From the NCBI GenBank assembly GCA_021737525.1, contig JAIPDU010000082.1:1-7139 (forward strand): a stretch of DNA of 7,139 nt, in the 5' to 3' direction. Each line of letters starts with the position of its first letter. The first letter of the stretch is position 1. The stretch comes from Desulfohalobiaceae bacterium. Lineage in GTDB: Bacteria; Desulfobacterota; Desulfovibrionia; Desulfovibrionales; Desulfothermaceae. Of the stretch, positions 5,864 through 7,139 are shown one piece after another. Below the pieces are notes generated by a model. The model was not told the origin of the DNA and did not search any database. It saw only the letters and a list, made by a program, of their open reading frames with translations. The position numbers and the translations under genes are program-made.

Positions 5864-7139
<1,276 letters not shown>

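Overview
The window comes from a GC-rich bacterium, most likely a sulfate-reducing member of the Desulfobacterota (Desulfovibrionales-like). That placement is inference. It rests on the rpsA-sppA gene order (a frequent order in the old Deltaproteobacteria), the base composition, an NtrC-type sigma-54 activator, and short-period intergenic satellite DNA. Nothing in the window fixes the species.

Left block, plus strand (1-2937). A terminator of an upstream unit is followed by a probable promoter. Then come ribosomal protein S1 (rpsA, six S1 domains), an overlapping single-TM signal peptide peptidase (sppA, Ser/Lys dyad intact), two small GC hairpins, and a 50-residue one-TM protein with a very strong ribosome binding site. 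These look like one transcription unit that joins translation with membrane proteolysis. The small membrane protein has no known job.

Middle block (2938-3151). The 214 bases between converging genes hold two abutting tandem arrays of different period. The first is 18 copies of a 7-mer (TCGGANN). The second is 10 copies of an 8-mer (GACNNACC-like) whose core is roughly the reverse complement of the first. This is the least ordinary structure in the window.

Minus-strand block (3152-4299). A two-gene unit encodes a TPR protein that carries a Tat-like SRRDFLFG stretch but no hydrophobic core, followed by a 147-residue protein I do not recognise. A near-consensus sigma-70 promoter (TTGCCA, 17 bp, TATAAT) drives it.

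Right block, plus strand (4306-7139). A weaker divergent promoter and an 11-bp-stem hairpin or palindrome precede accC, a complete biotin carboxylase. Eighteen bases later comes an NtrC-family response regulator with an atypical receiver loop and an EAFTGA instead of GAFTGA loop. It runs off the window inside its Fis-type DNA-binding domain. No biotin carrier, carboxyltransferase or histidine kinase gene is present here.

The very long antisense open frames over rpsA and over accC plus the regulator are by-products of GC-rich codon use. I found no CRISPR, tRNA, rRNA, insertion sequence or phage gene. The genes are mainly core functions, so the novelty lies in the satellite pair, the small membrane protein, the unknown 147-residue protein and the odd motifs in the TPR protein and the regulator.
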